Shown one piece after another: positions 1 through 8,815 of a DNA stretch of 25,336 bases; position 1 is the stretch's first letter, and each line of letters begins with the position of its first letter. Source of the stretch: RQOF01 sp964394475 (GTDB lineage: Bacteria > Calditrichota > Calditrichia > RBG-13-44-9); assembly GCA_964394475.1 (NCBI GenBank), contig CAYMXZ010000022.1:1-25336 (forward strand), written 5' to 3'. The translations under genes were made by a program, and so were the position numbers. The notes beneath the pieces were generated by a model, which had not been told where the DNA came from, did not search any database, and worked only from the letters and a program-made list of their open reading frames with translations.

Positions 1-18
1 ACCTGAGGAGGTTTTTTA
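1..18 (+). terminator. Possible terminator tail of an upstream gene
   Basis: The window opens with a short inverted repeat (ACCT at 1-4 and AGGT at 9-12 around a GAGG loop) followed directly by a run of six T. This looks like the end of a rho-independent terminator whose 5' part lies outside the window. The visible stem is only four pairs, so the call is weak. Confidence 0.3.
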
Positions 19-81
19 TTGCAACTATTTTTATTCGACCATCGGGAATTTCTGACTTCTCTTTGATATTTCGGAATGAAC

Positions 82-112
82 TTGCGTTAAATATAGTTGT
101 AAAATATATTTG
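82..112 (+). promoter_or_regulatory. Bacteroidetes-type promoter for pdxST
   Basis: TTG at 82-84 is followed, after exactly 20 bases, by TATATTTG at 105-112. This fits the Bacteroidetes -33/-7 consensus TTG-N19-21-TAnnTTTG. Transcription would begin near 118, giving a leader of about 24 bases before the pdxS ATG at 142, with room for the GGAGG ribosome site at 128-132. No E. coli-like -35/-10 pair is evident here. The -7 box alone occurs by chance in AT-rich DNA; the correctly spaced -33 element is what supports the call. Confidence 0.5.
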
Positions 113-141
113 AGTTTATTTAGAAATGGAGGATTTTCAAC

Positions 142-1029
142 ATGTGGATTGATAGCAAAGAATATAAACTGAAAGTTGGTTTAGCGGAGATGTTAAAAGG
201 AGGGGTGATCATGGATGTCACCACCAGCGAACAAGCCAAGATTGCTGAAGATGCGGGAGCGGTAGCGGTAATGGCCTTGGAAAGGATTCCTGCTGATATC
301 AGGGCACAGGGAGGGGTGGCCAGAATGACCGATCCTAAGTTAATCAAGCAAATTCAGAATGCCGTTTCTATTCCGGTTATGGCGAAATGCCGGATCGGAC
401 ATTTCGCAGAGGCCCAAATTCTGGAAGCTCTCGGGGTAGATTTTATTGATGAAAGTGAAGTTTTAACACCGGCAGATGAAGAATTTCATATCAATAAACA
501 TCCCTTTAAAGTTCCTTTTGTCTGTGGCTGTCGTGATATTGGTGAAGCGTTACGTCGAATCGCTGAAGGCGCAGCTCTCCTGAGAACAAAAGGAGAAGCA
601 GGTACAGGAAATATTGTAGAAGCGGTTCGGCATATGCGAGCTATTCAGCGAGAAATTAAAAAAATTATTCAATTGGGAGAAGAAGAATTAGTGGGGTATT
701 CCAAGAGTATCGGGGCACCGCTGGAGATTGTCAAATATGTACATGAAAACCAAAAATTACCGGTACCGAATTTTGCCGCAGGGGGAGTGGCAACCCCGGC
801 CGATGCATCATTAATGATGCAACTTGGAGCTGAATCTGTTTTTGTCGGTAGTGGTATCTTTAAATCATCAGATCCGGCACGCAGAGCAAAAGCAATCGTT
901 GAGGCCACCACTCATTATATGGATTTTGATCTAATCGCTAAAGTATCGGAAGACCTTAAGGAACCGATGCGAGGACTGGAAATTAGTGAAATTCCCAAAG
1001 AACAACTTCTTCAGACACGCGGATGGTAA
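142..1029 (+). CDS. pdxS: Pyridoxal 5'-phosphate synthase lyase subunit PdxS
   Basis: PdxS condenses ribose 5-phosphate, glyceraldehyde 3-phosphate and ammonia into PLP (the DXP-independent vitamin B6 route). It is a cytoplasmic (beta/alpha)8 barrel that forms a dodecamer and takes ammonia from PdxT. At 295 residues the protein has family length and is near-canonical throughout. The catalytic residues are visible as D25 (VIMDV), K82 (MAKCRIGH, the lysine that binds the sugar phosphate) and K150 (LLRTKGEAGTG), one off the Bacillus numbering. The phosphate-binding loops FAAGGVATP and FVGSGIFKS are also present. The ATG start has a strong GGAGG nine bases upstream. pdxT follows six bases after the stop, so the two form an operon. 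Identification is secure. Confidence 0.97.
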   Translation: MWIDSKEYKLKVGLAEMLKGGVIMDVTTSEQAKIAEDAGAVAVMALERIPADIRAQGGVARMTDPKLIKQIQNAVSIPVMAKCRIGHFAEAQILEALGVDFIDESEVLTPADEEFHINKHPFKVPFVCGCRDIGEALRRIAEGAALLRTKGEAGTGNIVEAVRHMRAIQREIKKIIQLGEEELVGYSKSIGAPLEIVKYVHENQKLPVPNFAAGGVATPADASLMMQLGAESVFVGSGIFKSSDPARRAKAIVEATTHYMDFDLIAKVSEDLKEPMRGLEISEIPKEQLLQTRGW

Positions 1030-1035
1030 GATATA

Positions 1036-1611
1036 ATGAAAATAGGTGTATTGGCGATTCAGGGAGATTTTGAACTCCATCAAAAAGTTCTTGATAAATT
1101 AAAAATTCACTCTTTGGCTGTCCGAAAAAAGCAAGACCTTGAGAAATGTGATGCTTTGATCATCCCGGGCGGCGAATCGACCACTTTTGTTAAATTATTG
1201 AAGACAGTCAAGTTAGACCAATCCATTATAGAATTTGGCCAGAAAAAGGCTATTTTGGGAACCTGTGCAGGACTTATTTTACTATCGCGTAAAGTAAGCC
1301 ATAATTCAGTGGAGACTCTGAATTTAATTGATATCGAAGTTTCAAGGAATGCTTACGGACGTCAGATTAACTCGTTCATCGATAATGTGGAACTTAACTT
1401 AAATGGTAAGAAAATAAGCGTTGAAGGTGTGTTTATACGAGCCCCTAAAATAGTCAGGATAGGGGAGGGTGTGCATCCCATTGGATATCATCAGCACGAT
1501 ATTGTTATGGCGGAGAATGAGCATATTCTCGTGGCAACCTTTCATCCCGAACTTACATCTGATACTCAAGTTCATCGATATTTTTTAAAAAAAGCACGTC
1601 AATTTGTTTAA
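1036..1611 (+). CDS. pdxT: Pyridoxal 5'-phosphate synthase glutaminase subunit PdxT
   Basis: PdxT is a class I glutamine amidotransferase that hydrolyses glutamine and channels ammonia to PdxS. The 191 residues match family length. The triad is visible: C77 in the nucleophile elbow LGTCAGL, and H170 and E172 in ATFHPEL. The conserved PGGEST loop sits at 44-49 and the GVFIRAP segment at 131-137. The ATG lies six bases after the pdxS stop with only a weak purine-rich site before it, so translation is probably coupled to pdxS. A long AT-rich hairpin overlaps its stop codon. Confidence 0.96.
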   Translation: MKIGVLAIQGDFELHQKVLDKLKIHSLAVRKKQDLEKCDALIIPGGESTTFVKLLKTVKLDQSIIEFGQKKAILGTCAGLILLSRKVSHNSVETLNLIDIEVSRNAYGRQINSFIDNVELNLNGKKISVEGVFIRAPKIVRIGEGVHPIGYHQHDIVMAENEHILVATFHPELTSDTQVHRYFLKKARQFV

Positions 1612-1678
1612 TATTCATATATGCGTATATACAAATATATGAATATTAGATTATTCCTTCCTGAAAACTGTTTTTTTT
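1609..1678 (+). terminator. AT-rich hairpin and T-run after pdxT
   Basis: A perfect 14-bp inverted repeat (1609-1622 with 1635-1648, loop of 12 bases) begins on the pdxT stop codon itself. A run of eight T follows at 1671-1678. The stem is nearly all A-T, so its stability is modest, and the T-run is 22 bases downstream rather than adjacent. It is the most likely 3' end of the pdxST transcript. It could instead be an mRNA-stabilising hairpin. Confidence 0.45.
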
Positions 1679-2036
1679 CTCCAGGTTTATAAGCATTTCT
1701 TTTGCTATGTCATTTTTATTCCTGATAATCTATTTTTCGTGAAAGTACTAAAGAGATTTTAATTAAATTTTTGGGGAAATGGGTTTTGAAACTTTAGCAG
1801 GGTAATATATTTCTTTTTTTTAACTAAGATCTTTTATTCAAAATGATTAATAAGAAGGTAATATTTTACTAAAACGTTTAATTATAAATTAGTCCTAGAG
1901 AAAAAACCTAAAGAATCTCAGGGTATTGTCGCGCAGACAGGGAAGATTGGTAGTCAGATAATAGTTTACATAATATATATTATATTAATAATGTGGGCAA
2001 ATTTACTGGCCTACAATCAGGCTTTTCCAACTAATT
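1679..2036. other. AT-rich convergent intergenic region
   Basis: This gap separates the convergent pdxT and aminotransferase genes. I see no open reading frame with protein-like composition, no tRNA fold and no riboswitch-like structure. The only structure is a small hairpin, GCCT (2009-2012) with AGGC (2019-2022) followed by TTTT on the plus strand, which could help end transcription. An AT-only palindromic stretch around 1970-1990 looks like simple composition. A degraded remnant gene cannot be excluded. Confidence 0.4.
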
Positions 2037-3257
2037 CTACCGAAAATTCTTTATGACTTTCTCAATTCTTTCTACCGCCCAATAAATCTCTTCCTCGTTA
2101 ATCACTAACGGCGGTGCAAAACGAATAATATCTCCATGTGTCGGTTTCGCCAGCAATCCCTGATTTTTTAATCTGACACATACATCCCAGGCGGTTTTAC
2201 CTGATCTGGTTGGTTTAATAACCATAGCATTTAACAATCCTTTACCCCTTACCTGAGTAATGACCGGATATTTCTCCACCAGTCGCTGCATTTCTTTTCT
2301 AAATATTTTTCCCAGTCGATCCGCATTTTGAGGCAATTTTTCTTCTTTAATTACCTGTAATGCGGTTATGGCCACTCGACACGCGAGCGGATTTCCCCCG
2401 AATGTAGATCCATGTTGACCAGGCTTTATTGATAACATGATTTCATCTCTCGCCAGAACTGCTGATACCGGCAAAACACCTCCAGACAATGCTTTTCCCA
2501 GAATTAATATATCCGGTTTCACATTTTCATGATCCGAAGCCAGCATTTTGCCAGTCCGTCCCAGTCCAGTTTGGACTTCATCACAGATGAGCAGCACATT
2601 CTTGGACCGGCACATTTCATAAACTTGACGGAGATACCCTTCATCCGGAACAATAACCCCGGCTTCTCCCTGAATCGGTTCAACCATAAAAGCAGCCACA
2701 TTCGGATCTTTTAGCGCTTTTTCCAGAGCATTGAGATTATTATATGGAATGACTATATAGCCGGGCATATATGGTCCAAAACCTTCTTTACATTCCGGAT
2801 CAGTCGATGAAGAAATAGCTGCCAGGGTTCTGCCCCAAAAATTTCCGGCGGCAAAGATAATTTTGGCTTTATACTTTGGTATACCTTTTACTGTGTATGC
2901 CCATTTTCGCGCCAATTTTACTGCTGTTTCACCGCCTTCTACTCCAGTATTCATCGGTAAAACTTTATCATAACCAAAATATCGAGTGATGTATTTTTCA
3001 TAAACCCCCAATACATTATTATAAAATGCTCTGGAAGTAAGCGTTAATATTTTTGCCTGTTCAATCAAAGTTTTTATTATCTTAGGATGACAATGCCCTT
3101 GATTAACCGCAGAATAAGCTGATAAGAAATCCAGATATTTTTTCCCTTCGACGTCCCATACCCAGACACCTTTTCCTCGGGCAATAACTACCTCTAAAGG
3201 GTGATAATTGTGTGCTCCATATTTTTGTTCGAGTCTGATGAAGTACCGTGAATTCAT
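2037..3257 (-). CDS. rocD: Ornithine aminotransferase (class III PLP aminotransferase)
   Basis: This probably transfers the delta-amino group of ornithine to 2-oxoglutarate, giving glutamate semialdehyde (arginine and ornithine breakdown, or proline supply). At 406 residues it is a full-length fold-type I, class III aminotransferase. The PLP lysine is K255 in LILGKALSGG, the aspartate that contacts the pyridine nitrogen is D226 in CDEVQTGLGRTG, and the phosphate-binding region is NTGVEGGETA at 103-112. The N-terminal AHNYHPL and the segment MVEPIQGEAG are typical of ornithine aminotransferases rather than acetylornithine or GABA enzymes. The ATG is preceded by GAGGTG at 3264-3269. It is transcribed alone, divergently from the glucan phosphorylase gene. 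A related diamine aminotransferase is the main alternative. Confidence 0.88.
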   Translation of the reverse strand: MNSRYFIRLEQKYGAHNYHPLEVVIARGKGVWVWDVEGKKYLDFLSAYSAVNQGHCHPKIIKTLIEQAKILTLTSRAFYNNVLGVYEKYITRYFGYDKVLPMNTGVEGGETAVKLARKWAYTVKGIPKYKAKIIFAAGNFWGRTLAAISSSTDPECKEGFGPYMPGYIVIPYNNLNALEKALKDPNVAAFMVEPIQGEAGVIVPDEGYLRQVYEMCRSKNVLLICDEVQTGLGRTGKMLASDHENVKPDILILGKALSGGVLPVSAVLARDEIMLSIKPGQHGSTFGGNPLACRVAITALQVIKEEKLPQNADRLGKIFRKEMQRLVEKYPVITQVRGKGLLNAMVIKPTRSGKTAWDVCVRLKNQGLLAKPTHGDIIRFAPPLVINEEEIYWAVERIEKVIKNFR

Positions 3258-3480
3258 GAATTACACCTCATTTTATACTTTTTGAAAATTACAATAATTG
3301 AAATTTGTTAGCAATGTGAATAAAATTTCATAATTTTTATACGTACTTTACATTTTTAAAATCAAAAAAATTAATCCAGGTATTAATTCGGGATCGAAGC
3401 TAAATAATTTTTGCTTATTGTTTCAAACAAGAAAAATAATTATCATAATAATTTATTTTTAATAACTCAGGAGCAAATAA
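3258..3480. promoter_or_regulatory. Divergent promoter region, rocD / alpha-glucan phosphorylase
   Basis: The 223 AT-rich bases between the two divergent start codons must carry promoters for both genes. Ribosome sites are clear at each end: GAGGTG (minus strand, 3264-3269) for the aminotransferase and AGGAG (3469-3473) for the phosphorylase. I could not identify convincing -33/-7 or -35/-10 pairs, and I see no recognisable operator. Confidence 0.4.
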
Positions 3481-6060
3481 ATGAAACCATTAGGTAGCTT
3501 ACGGGTCATTCCTCAACTCCCTCCCAAAATAAAGCGACTAAAAGATTTAGCTTACAATTTATATTTTTCCTGGCATCCTGAAGTCAGGGATTTATTCATC
3601 GAAATTGATAGAACGCTGTGGACAAAGACGAATCATAATCCAGTAAAATTTCTATATGAAGTTCAACAAAAAAAACTGGAGGCCAAGGCAGCCGATCCGC
3701 ATTATATTAAATTTTATCAGGAAGTAGTTAGTAAATTTGATCGATATCTGAACCAAAAAACCACCTGGTTCACAAAGAATTACCCACAGTTGAAAAAATT
3801 ATTAATTGCCTATTTTACTGCCGAATTCGGATTCCATGAGAGTCTACCCGTCTATGCAGGCGGTCTGGGAGTTTTAGCCGGTGATCATTTAAAATCTGCC
3901 AGTGACCTTGGAATTCCCGTGGTTGGGGTAAGTTTATTTTATTACCAAACTTATTTCACTCAAGAAATTGATTCACACGGTAATCAAATAGCACGTTTTA
4001 CCAATCTCAATCCCCTAGAATTACCGTTGAGCCTGGTAAAAGATAAGAGAAACCAGCCTTTAATTGTTGCTGTCGATCTGGGGAATCACCAGGTTTTCAT
4101 CCGAGTATGGGAAGTTAAAATTGGACGACGTTCAGCCTATTTACTGGATACGAATATTCCCCAGAACAATGCTTCTGATCGTGAAATTACGGCTCGCTTA
4201 TATGGTGGAGATCAGGAGATGCGCATAGCTCAGGAAATTGTATTGGGAATGGGCGGAACCAGAGTTCTGGAAGCATTGGGTTTTCACCCTACTGTCTGGC
4301 ATATGAATGAAGGACATTCTGTATTTCTCGCCCTGGAGCGTATTCAAAAATTAGTCCATAAGGAAAAATTAAAGTTTTATGAAGCCTTGGAGAGCGTGGC
4401 GTCGAATACCATCTTTACTACTCATACTCCCATACCTGCCGGTAACGATGCCTTCCCCTTACATATCAAAGATAAGTATTTCCAGAAATATTGGGAATCC
4501 GTCGGAATTCGCCGACACCAGTTTATGGAATTAGGATCACAAATCCAGCCGGAAGGTTATGAAATTTTTAATCTCACCATTCTGGCTTTTAATCTATCAC
4601 GTTTCAGGAATGCGGTCAGCAAATTACACAGAGAAGTATCACAAGCACTCTGGAATACCGTTTGGCCTGATCTCCCCTACTACGAGGTACCCATTACCCA
4701 CATCACGAATGGTGTGCATACTGAAAGCTGGACGGCGCGTAAAACGAAAGAATTATTTACCAACTTTCTGGGCTCAGAATGGGCTGAAAAACAAGATGAT
4801 CCTCATTTTTGGAATACCATAGATCAAATTCCTGATAAGGCGATCTGGGAATTAAAATTAGAACTAAAGAAAAAGCTAATTAATCACATCAGAGACAGGC
4901 TGGAAGTCCAATACGAGCGCAATGGGATTGGTTCCTTACAGATGTTTCGGGTTCGACAACTTCTGAAACCAAATATTCTCACAATTGGTTTTGCCAGAAG
5001 GTTTGCCACCTATAAACGTGGAACTTTACTTTTCAGGGATCTGGAGCGATTGAAAAAAATATTGTCGAATACTGATACGCCAGTGCAATTTATTTTTGCC
5101 GGAAAAGCTCATCCGAAAGATGCAGGTGGTCAGGATTTAATTCGACAAATTTATCAATTTTCTATCAATTCAGAGATGCGGGGGAAGATAATATTTGTCG
5201 AAAATTATGATATGGGTTTAGCGAGAGACCTGATTTCAGGAGTTGATGTATGGCTCAATAATCCTCGTCGTACTCAAGAGGCGTCAGGAACCAGTGGACA
5301 AAAGGTATGCATGAATGGAGGGCTCAATTTTAGTGTGCTGGATGGATGGTGGAATGAAGGATATCATTCGGATATTGGTTGGGCATTTGGAAAGAATGAA
5401 CGTTTTGATAATTTAGAAGAGTGGGATTCCTGGGATAGTGAAGAACTTTATGAAATCTTAGAGCACGAGATTATACCCTTATATTACAAGAGAAATGAAG
5501 ATAATATTCCGGTTGAGTGGATCCACATGATCAAAAATTCCATAAAACGTATCGTACCCTATTTTAATACTCATCGCATGATTAAAGAATATATGAGGAT
5601 GATGTATCAACCGGCACATGATCTTGGATTGAGTTATCAGAAAAAACAATTTGCGATGGCTAAAGATTTAGCCAACTGGAGAGAAAGAATTGATAAATAT
5701 TGGTCCGGCGTCAGTATTGAATCATTAAGTCCCATCGGCAAAGAGAATGACTCAGTGATTCTCAGATTCGGCGAATCGTATGAGGTCAAAGCAAAAGTAA
5801 GATTAGGCGAATTGACACCCAGAGAAGTTAAGGTACAAATTTTCTTATCGACGGATAATTCAGAACTGAGCGAGAGTAAAAATTATGAAATATTTGAAAT
5901 GAATCTCGTCAATAATAAACATAAAGATTATTATCTCTATCGTTCATTTATCAGACCATCGAATAGTGGCAGTTACCTGGTTAATTTACGAGTTTTACCT
6001 TATCATAAAAATTTACCGAATCCCGTTGAATTAGGTATTGTTGAATGGTATCAGAAATAA
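3481..6060 (+). CDS. glgP: Alpha-glucan phosphorylase, DUF3417 type (GT35)
   Basis: This enzyme releases glucose 1-phosphate from glycogen or maltodextrin by phosphorolysis, using PLP as cofactor. Residues 1 to about 110 match the DUF3417 N-terminal domain (AYNLYFSWHPEVRDLF, typical of the long bacterial glucan phosphorylase subfamily). The catalytic body follows: AEFGFHESLPVYAGGLGVL from about 114, WHMNEGH at 273-279, and FARRFATYKRG from 504 with K512 and R513. The PLP lysine is K608 in EASGTSGQKVCMNG. Family members usually read SGMK there, so Q607 is a small deviation. The last 120 residues or so form a beta-rich tail. At 859 residues the length is normal for this subfamily. The ATG follows AGGAG. 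It is a single-gene unit; a YihX-like sugar-phosphate phosphatase lies about 2.8 kb away. Confidence 0.93.
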   Translation: MKPLGSLRVIPQLPPKIKRLKDLAYNLYFSWHPEVRDLFIEIDRTLWTKTNHNPVKFLYEVQQKKLEAKAADPHYIKFYQEVVSKFDRYLNQKTTWFTKNYPQLKKLLIAYFTAEFGFHESLPVYAGGLGVLAGDHLKSASDLGIPVVGVSLFYYQTYFTQEIDSHGNQIARFTNLNPLELPLSLVKDKRNQPLIVAVDLGNHQVFIRVWEVKIGRRSAYLLDTNIPQNNASDREITARLYGGDQEMRIAQEIVLGMGGTRVLEALGFHPTVWHMNEGHSVFLALERIQKLVHKEKLKFYEALESVASNTIFTTHTPIPAGNDAFPLHIKDKYFQKYWESVGIRRHQFMELGSQIQPEGYEIFNLTILAFNLSRFRNAVSKLHREVSQALWNTVWPDLPYYEVPITHITNGVHTESWTARKTKELFTNFLGSEWAEKQDDPHFWNTIDQIPDKAIWELKLELKKKLINHIRDRLEVQYERNGIGSLQMFRVRQLLKPNILTIGFARRFATYKRGTLLFRDLERLKKILSNTDTPVQFIFAGKAHPKDAGGQDLIRQIYQFSINSEMRGKIIFVENYDMGLARDLISGVDVWLNNPRRTQEASGTSGQKVCMNGGLNFSVLDGWWNEGYHSDIGWAFGKNERFDNLEEWDSWDSEELYEILEHEIIPLYYKRNEDNIPVEWIHMIKNSIKRIVPYFNTHRMIKEYMRMMYQPAHDLGLSYQKKQFAMAKDLANWRERIDKYWSGVSIESLSPIGKENDSVILRFGESYEVKAKVRLGELTPREVKVQIFLSTDNSELSESKNYEIFEMNLVNNKHKDYYLYRSFIRPSNSGSYLVNLRVLPYHKNLPNPVELGIVEWYQK

Positions 6061-6103
6061 GTTTCTGAACTCCTGGCTATTCTAAGTCATTAAAAATGAA
6101 TTT

Positions 6104-6880
6104 TCACCTGAGGTTATTCAACCTTTCTAATTCTTCTAACGTTATGATATATTGAGTACTGTCTATAAATTCAAAATTTTTTAGGCGTTCTAGAATAACT
6201 TTTGAGCGCCATAAGACCGGATTATTTACGACATTTGGTTTCATTTTTAATGGATTTGGTAGGACAGCGGCCAAACGAATCATTTCATCTAACGTTAATT
6301 CAGCAGGAGTCTTACTAAAATAATACTGTGAAGCCGCATTGATGCCAAATATGTTATATCCCCATTCAATCACATTCAGATAGAGTTCAAGTATTCTACT
6401 TTTTTTCAAGGATTTTTCTAACCGGAGGGCAATAACCCATTCTTTGATTTTTCTCCCGATACTCTTTTGAGGTGTCAGGTAAAGATTTCGTGCCAGTTGT
6501 TGGGTTATAGTGCTACCTCCTCTAAACAAACCACCCTTTTTTATATTTTTTTTCAGTGACTCCTTTACTTCATACCAGTCAATTCCCTCATGGGTCCAGA
6601 AGGACGCATCCTCAGCAACAATGATAGTTTTTTGCATTAAATCCGGTATAGAATGCAATGGAATCCATCTATAGAACACTTTATTACGTATTTTACAATA
6701 ATTTTTATCTTCGGCGCGATAGGCCATGTAAGAAGTCTTTTCAGGATTTTTCATTTGGTAAACTTCAACATCGGGGAGAGTTAAATACAGGTATAATACT
6801 AATGCCAGTATCAGTAAGAAATATGATAAAATATACAGAAAGAAAAATTTTACATTTGATCTATTAAAAATCGCCAGCAT
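6104..6880 (-). CDS. mtgA: Monofunctional peptidoglycan glycosyltransferase (GT51)
   Basis: It polymerises lipid II into glycan strands at the outer face of the inner membrane. A short cytoplasmic N-terminus precedes one membrane helix at about 11-34. The GT51 domain then shows its ordered motifs: the catalytic E90 in AEDASFWTHEG, GGSTITQQLARNLYL at 121-135, RKIKEW at 143-148 and ELYLNVIEWG at 165-174. At 258 residues and with no transpeptidase domain it is the monofunctional class (MtgA) rather than a class A penicillin-binding protein. It converges with the phosphorylase gene and lies downstream of guaB on the same strand, but 267 bp away, so it probably has its own promoter. Confidence 0.93.
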   Translation of the reverse strand: MLAIFNRSNVKFFFLYILSYFLLILALVLYLYLTLPDVEVYQMKNPEKTSYMAYRAEDKNYCKIRNKVFYRWIPLHSIPDLMQKTIIVAEDASFWTHEGIDWYEVKESLKKNIKKGGLFRGGSTITQQLARNLYLTPQKSIGRKIKEWVIALRLEKSLKKSRILELYLNVIEWGYNIFGINAASQYYFSKTPAELTLDEMIRLAAVLPNPLKMKPNVVNNPVLWRSKVILERLKNFEFIDSTQYIITLEELERLNNLR

Positions 6881-7147
6881 AAATCAATCAAGTAATTTCT
6901 TTGAAATTATTTTACCGCCTATAAAAACTGGTTCATTATAAAATGCAGAAAAAAGAATGTAGCCTATTTCTTACTTTTTTGATTCGGGTTACTTTTTGAT
7001 TATCATTAAACTTAAGCGATCAAAAACATTTTAAATAAGCAACCACTCCCCTCTCTCACACCAAATACTTTCTGCTGTATCTATTATCGACAACAAATCA
7101 GTGGAGGTATTTTAAAAATTCAGCAGTTTATTTTACAGGCAATAATT

Positions 7148-8608
7148 TTATCGCATTCGATAATTTGGTGATTCTTTGGTGATTTCTACGTCGTGTGGAT
7201 GGCTTTCTCTGAGTCCAGCCAGACTGATCTTAACAAATTTTGCTTTCTTTTTTAGTTCAGCGATGTTACGACAGCCCGTATAACCCATGGCGGCCCTCAA
7301 CCCTCCAACCATCTGGAAAACGGTTTCACTGAGAGGACCCCGATATGGAACTCGACCCTCAATTCCCTCCGGTACGAATTTTTCCTTCTCAGAAACGTTT
7401 TCCTGAAAATATCGATCCTTGCTGCCCTGCATCATCGCACCCAAGGAACCCATCCCGCGAAACTGCTTATAACGACGTCCGTCCCAGAGAATTGTTTCAC
7501 CCGGACTTTCAGTGGTTCCGGCAAATAGACTACCAATCATCACCGCATCCGCACCCGCCGCAATTGCCTTGGGAATATCACCGGTAAACTTTATTCCGCC
7601 ATCCGAAATGATTGGAATTCCCGAATCTTTCAATGCCTTTGCGACTTCCATAATGGCGGTAATTTGCGGTACCCCCACACCGGTTACCACCCGAGTTGTA
7701 CAAATTGATCCTGGCCCTATACCCACTTTGACCGCATCAACACCACATTTGACCAAATCTTTGGCGGCTTCAGCAGTAGCTATATTTCCGGCGATAAGGT
7801 TAATATGGGGAAAAGCAGATTTAAATTCTTTAATGGTATCCATGACTTTTTGGGAATGTCCATGAGCCGTATCGATGACGATGACATCTACTTTCGAATT
7901 AATTAATTCCTGTGCTCTTTCCAGCGCTTCTTTTCCGACTCCGATAGCTGCTCCAACCCGTAGCCGCCCATGCTTATCTTTACAAGCATGAGGATATTTG
8001 GCTTTCTTCTGAATATCCTTTACAGTGATCAATCCCTTTAAATTCCCTTGCTTGTCCACTACCAGTAATTTTTCAATTCGATGTTTTTGTAAAATATGTT
8101 TTGCTTCTTCCAGAGTAGTTCCCTCCGGAGCCGTAATTAAATTTTTAGACGTCATCAGATCTGATATTGGTCGATCGAGATTTTCCTCGAAGCGCAAATC
8201 GCGGTTGGTAATAATTCCTACCAGCTTTTTACCCTTAATTAAAGGGATACCGGATATTTGATAGTGCTGCATGACTCGGAGGGCTTCGCGAATAGGTTGT
8301 TCAGGAGATAAAGTGATCGGGTCTAAAATCATACCGCTTTCTGATCTTTTAACTCTATCGACTTCGGCAGCTTGTTTACCTGCTGGCATATTTTTATGAA
8401 TAATACCGATACCTCCTTCGCGCGCCAGGGCAATGGCGAGCTCTGACTCGGTGACTGTATCCATGGCAGCCGAAATGATTGGTATATTAATTTCAATCTC
8501 CCGGGTGAGTTTACTGCGAATGTCTGTTTTCGTCGGTAATATTTTAGAATGAGCTGGAAGTAAGAGAACATCATCAAATGTTAAGGCTTCCGATATGATT
8601 TTCCCCAT
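7148..8608 (-). CDS. guaB: Inosine-5'-monophosphate dehydrogenase GuaB
   Basis: It oxidises IMP to XMP with NAD+, the committed step to GMP. The 486-residue protein has the complete architecture: the barrel, with an inserted pair of CBS domains at roughly 92-205 that binds regulatory purine nucleotides. The catalytic cysteine is C303 in GPGSICTTRVVTG. The mobile flap carries SKDRYFQ with R399 and Y400, which activate water. The IMP phosphate loop is in SDGGIKFTGD and VMIGSLFAGT. The ATG is preceded by a GAGGA ribosome site. It stands alone, divergent from the HAD phosphatase gene. No guaA is visible nearby. Confidence 0.97.
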   Translation of the reverse strand: MGKIISEALTFDDVLLLPAHSKILPTKTDIRSKLTREIEINIPIISAAMDTVTESELAIALAREGGIGIIHKNMPAGKQAAEVDRVKRSESGMILDPITLSPEQPIREALRVMQHYQISGIPLIKGKKLVGIITNRDLRFEENLDRPISDLMTSKNLITAPEGTTLEEAKHILQKHRIEKLLVVDKQGNLKGLITVKDIQKKAKYPHACKDKHGRLRVGAAIGVGKEALERAQELINSKVDVIVIDTAHGHSQKVMDTIKEFKSAFPHINLIAGNIATAEAAKDLVKCGVDAVKVGIGPGSICTTRVVTGVGVPQITAIMEVAKALKDSGIPIISDGGIKFTGDIPKAIAAGADAVMIGSLFAGTTESPGETILWDGRRYKQFRGMGSLGAMMQGSKDRYFQENVSEKEKFVPEGIEGRVPYRGPLSETVFQMVGGLRAAMGYTGCRNIAELKKKAKFVKISLAGLRESHPHDVEITKESPNYRMR

Positions 8609-8815
8609 AATAAATCCTCATTTAAATTGGGCGGAAATTTCTCAGGAAAACCAGATAAAGGCAAGTAAAAATTAAATATTTATAGAAAAAAATCTTATGG
8701 AAGTTGCTATTACACATTTTATTGTGTTTATTATATTTGGCAATGCCATAGAATATTTCGGTTTGCCTTGAATAACGATGAAAAAATACTCAATAAACTT
8801 AACGGTAGGGTTCCA

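Noticed and set aside
1960..1995. AT palindromic stretch as an origin or attachment site
   Set aside because: It is composed only of alternating A and T runs, with no DnaA-box-like sites, no duplicated flanks and no nearby integrase.
6111..6126. AGGTT-ATTC-AACCT hairpin as a terminator for the glucan phosphorylase gene
   Set aside because: The stem is only five pairs, it lies inside the 3' coding end of mtgA, and no T-run follows.
6881..7147. Possible small gene or riboswitch between mtgA and guaB
   Set aside because: I found no open frame with a ribosome site and no recognisable structured RNA. It is AT-rich spacer.
7345..7865. Plus-strand open frames opposite guaB
   Set aside because: They are antisense shadows of a highly conserved gene. 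Their translations are rich in Pro, His and Ser and have no domain-like pattern.
8732..8739. TATATTTG box upstream of the HAD phosphatase gene
   Set aside because: The nearest upstream TTG (8704-8706) is 25 bases away, outside the 19-21 range. Such boxes are expected by chance in DNA this AT-rich.
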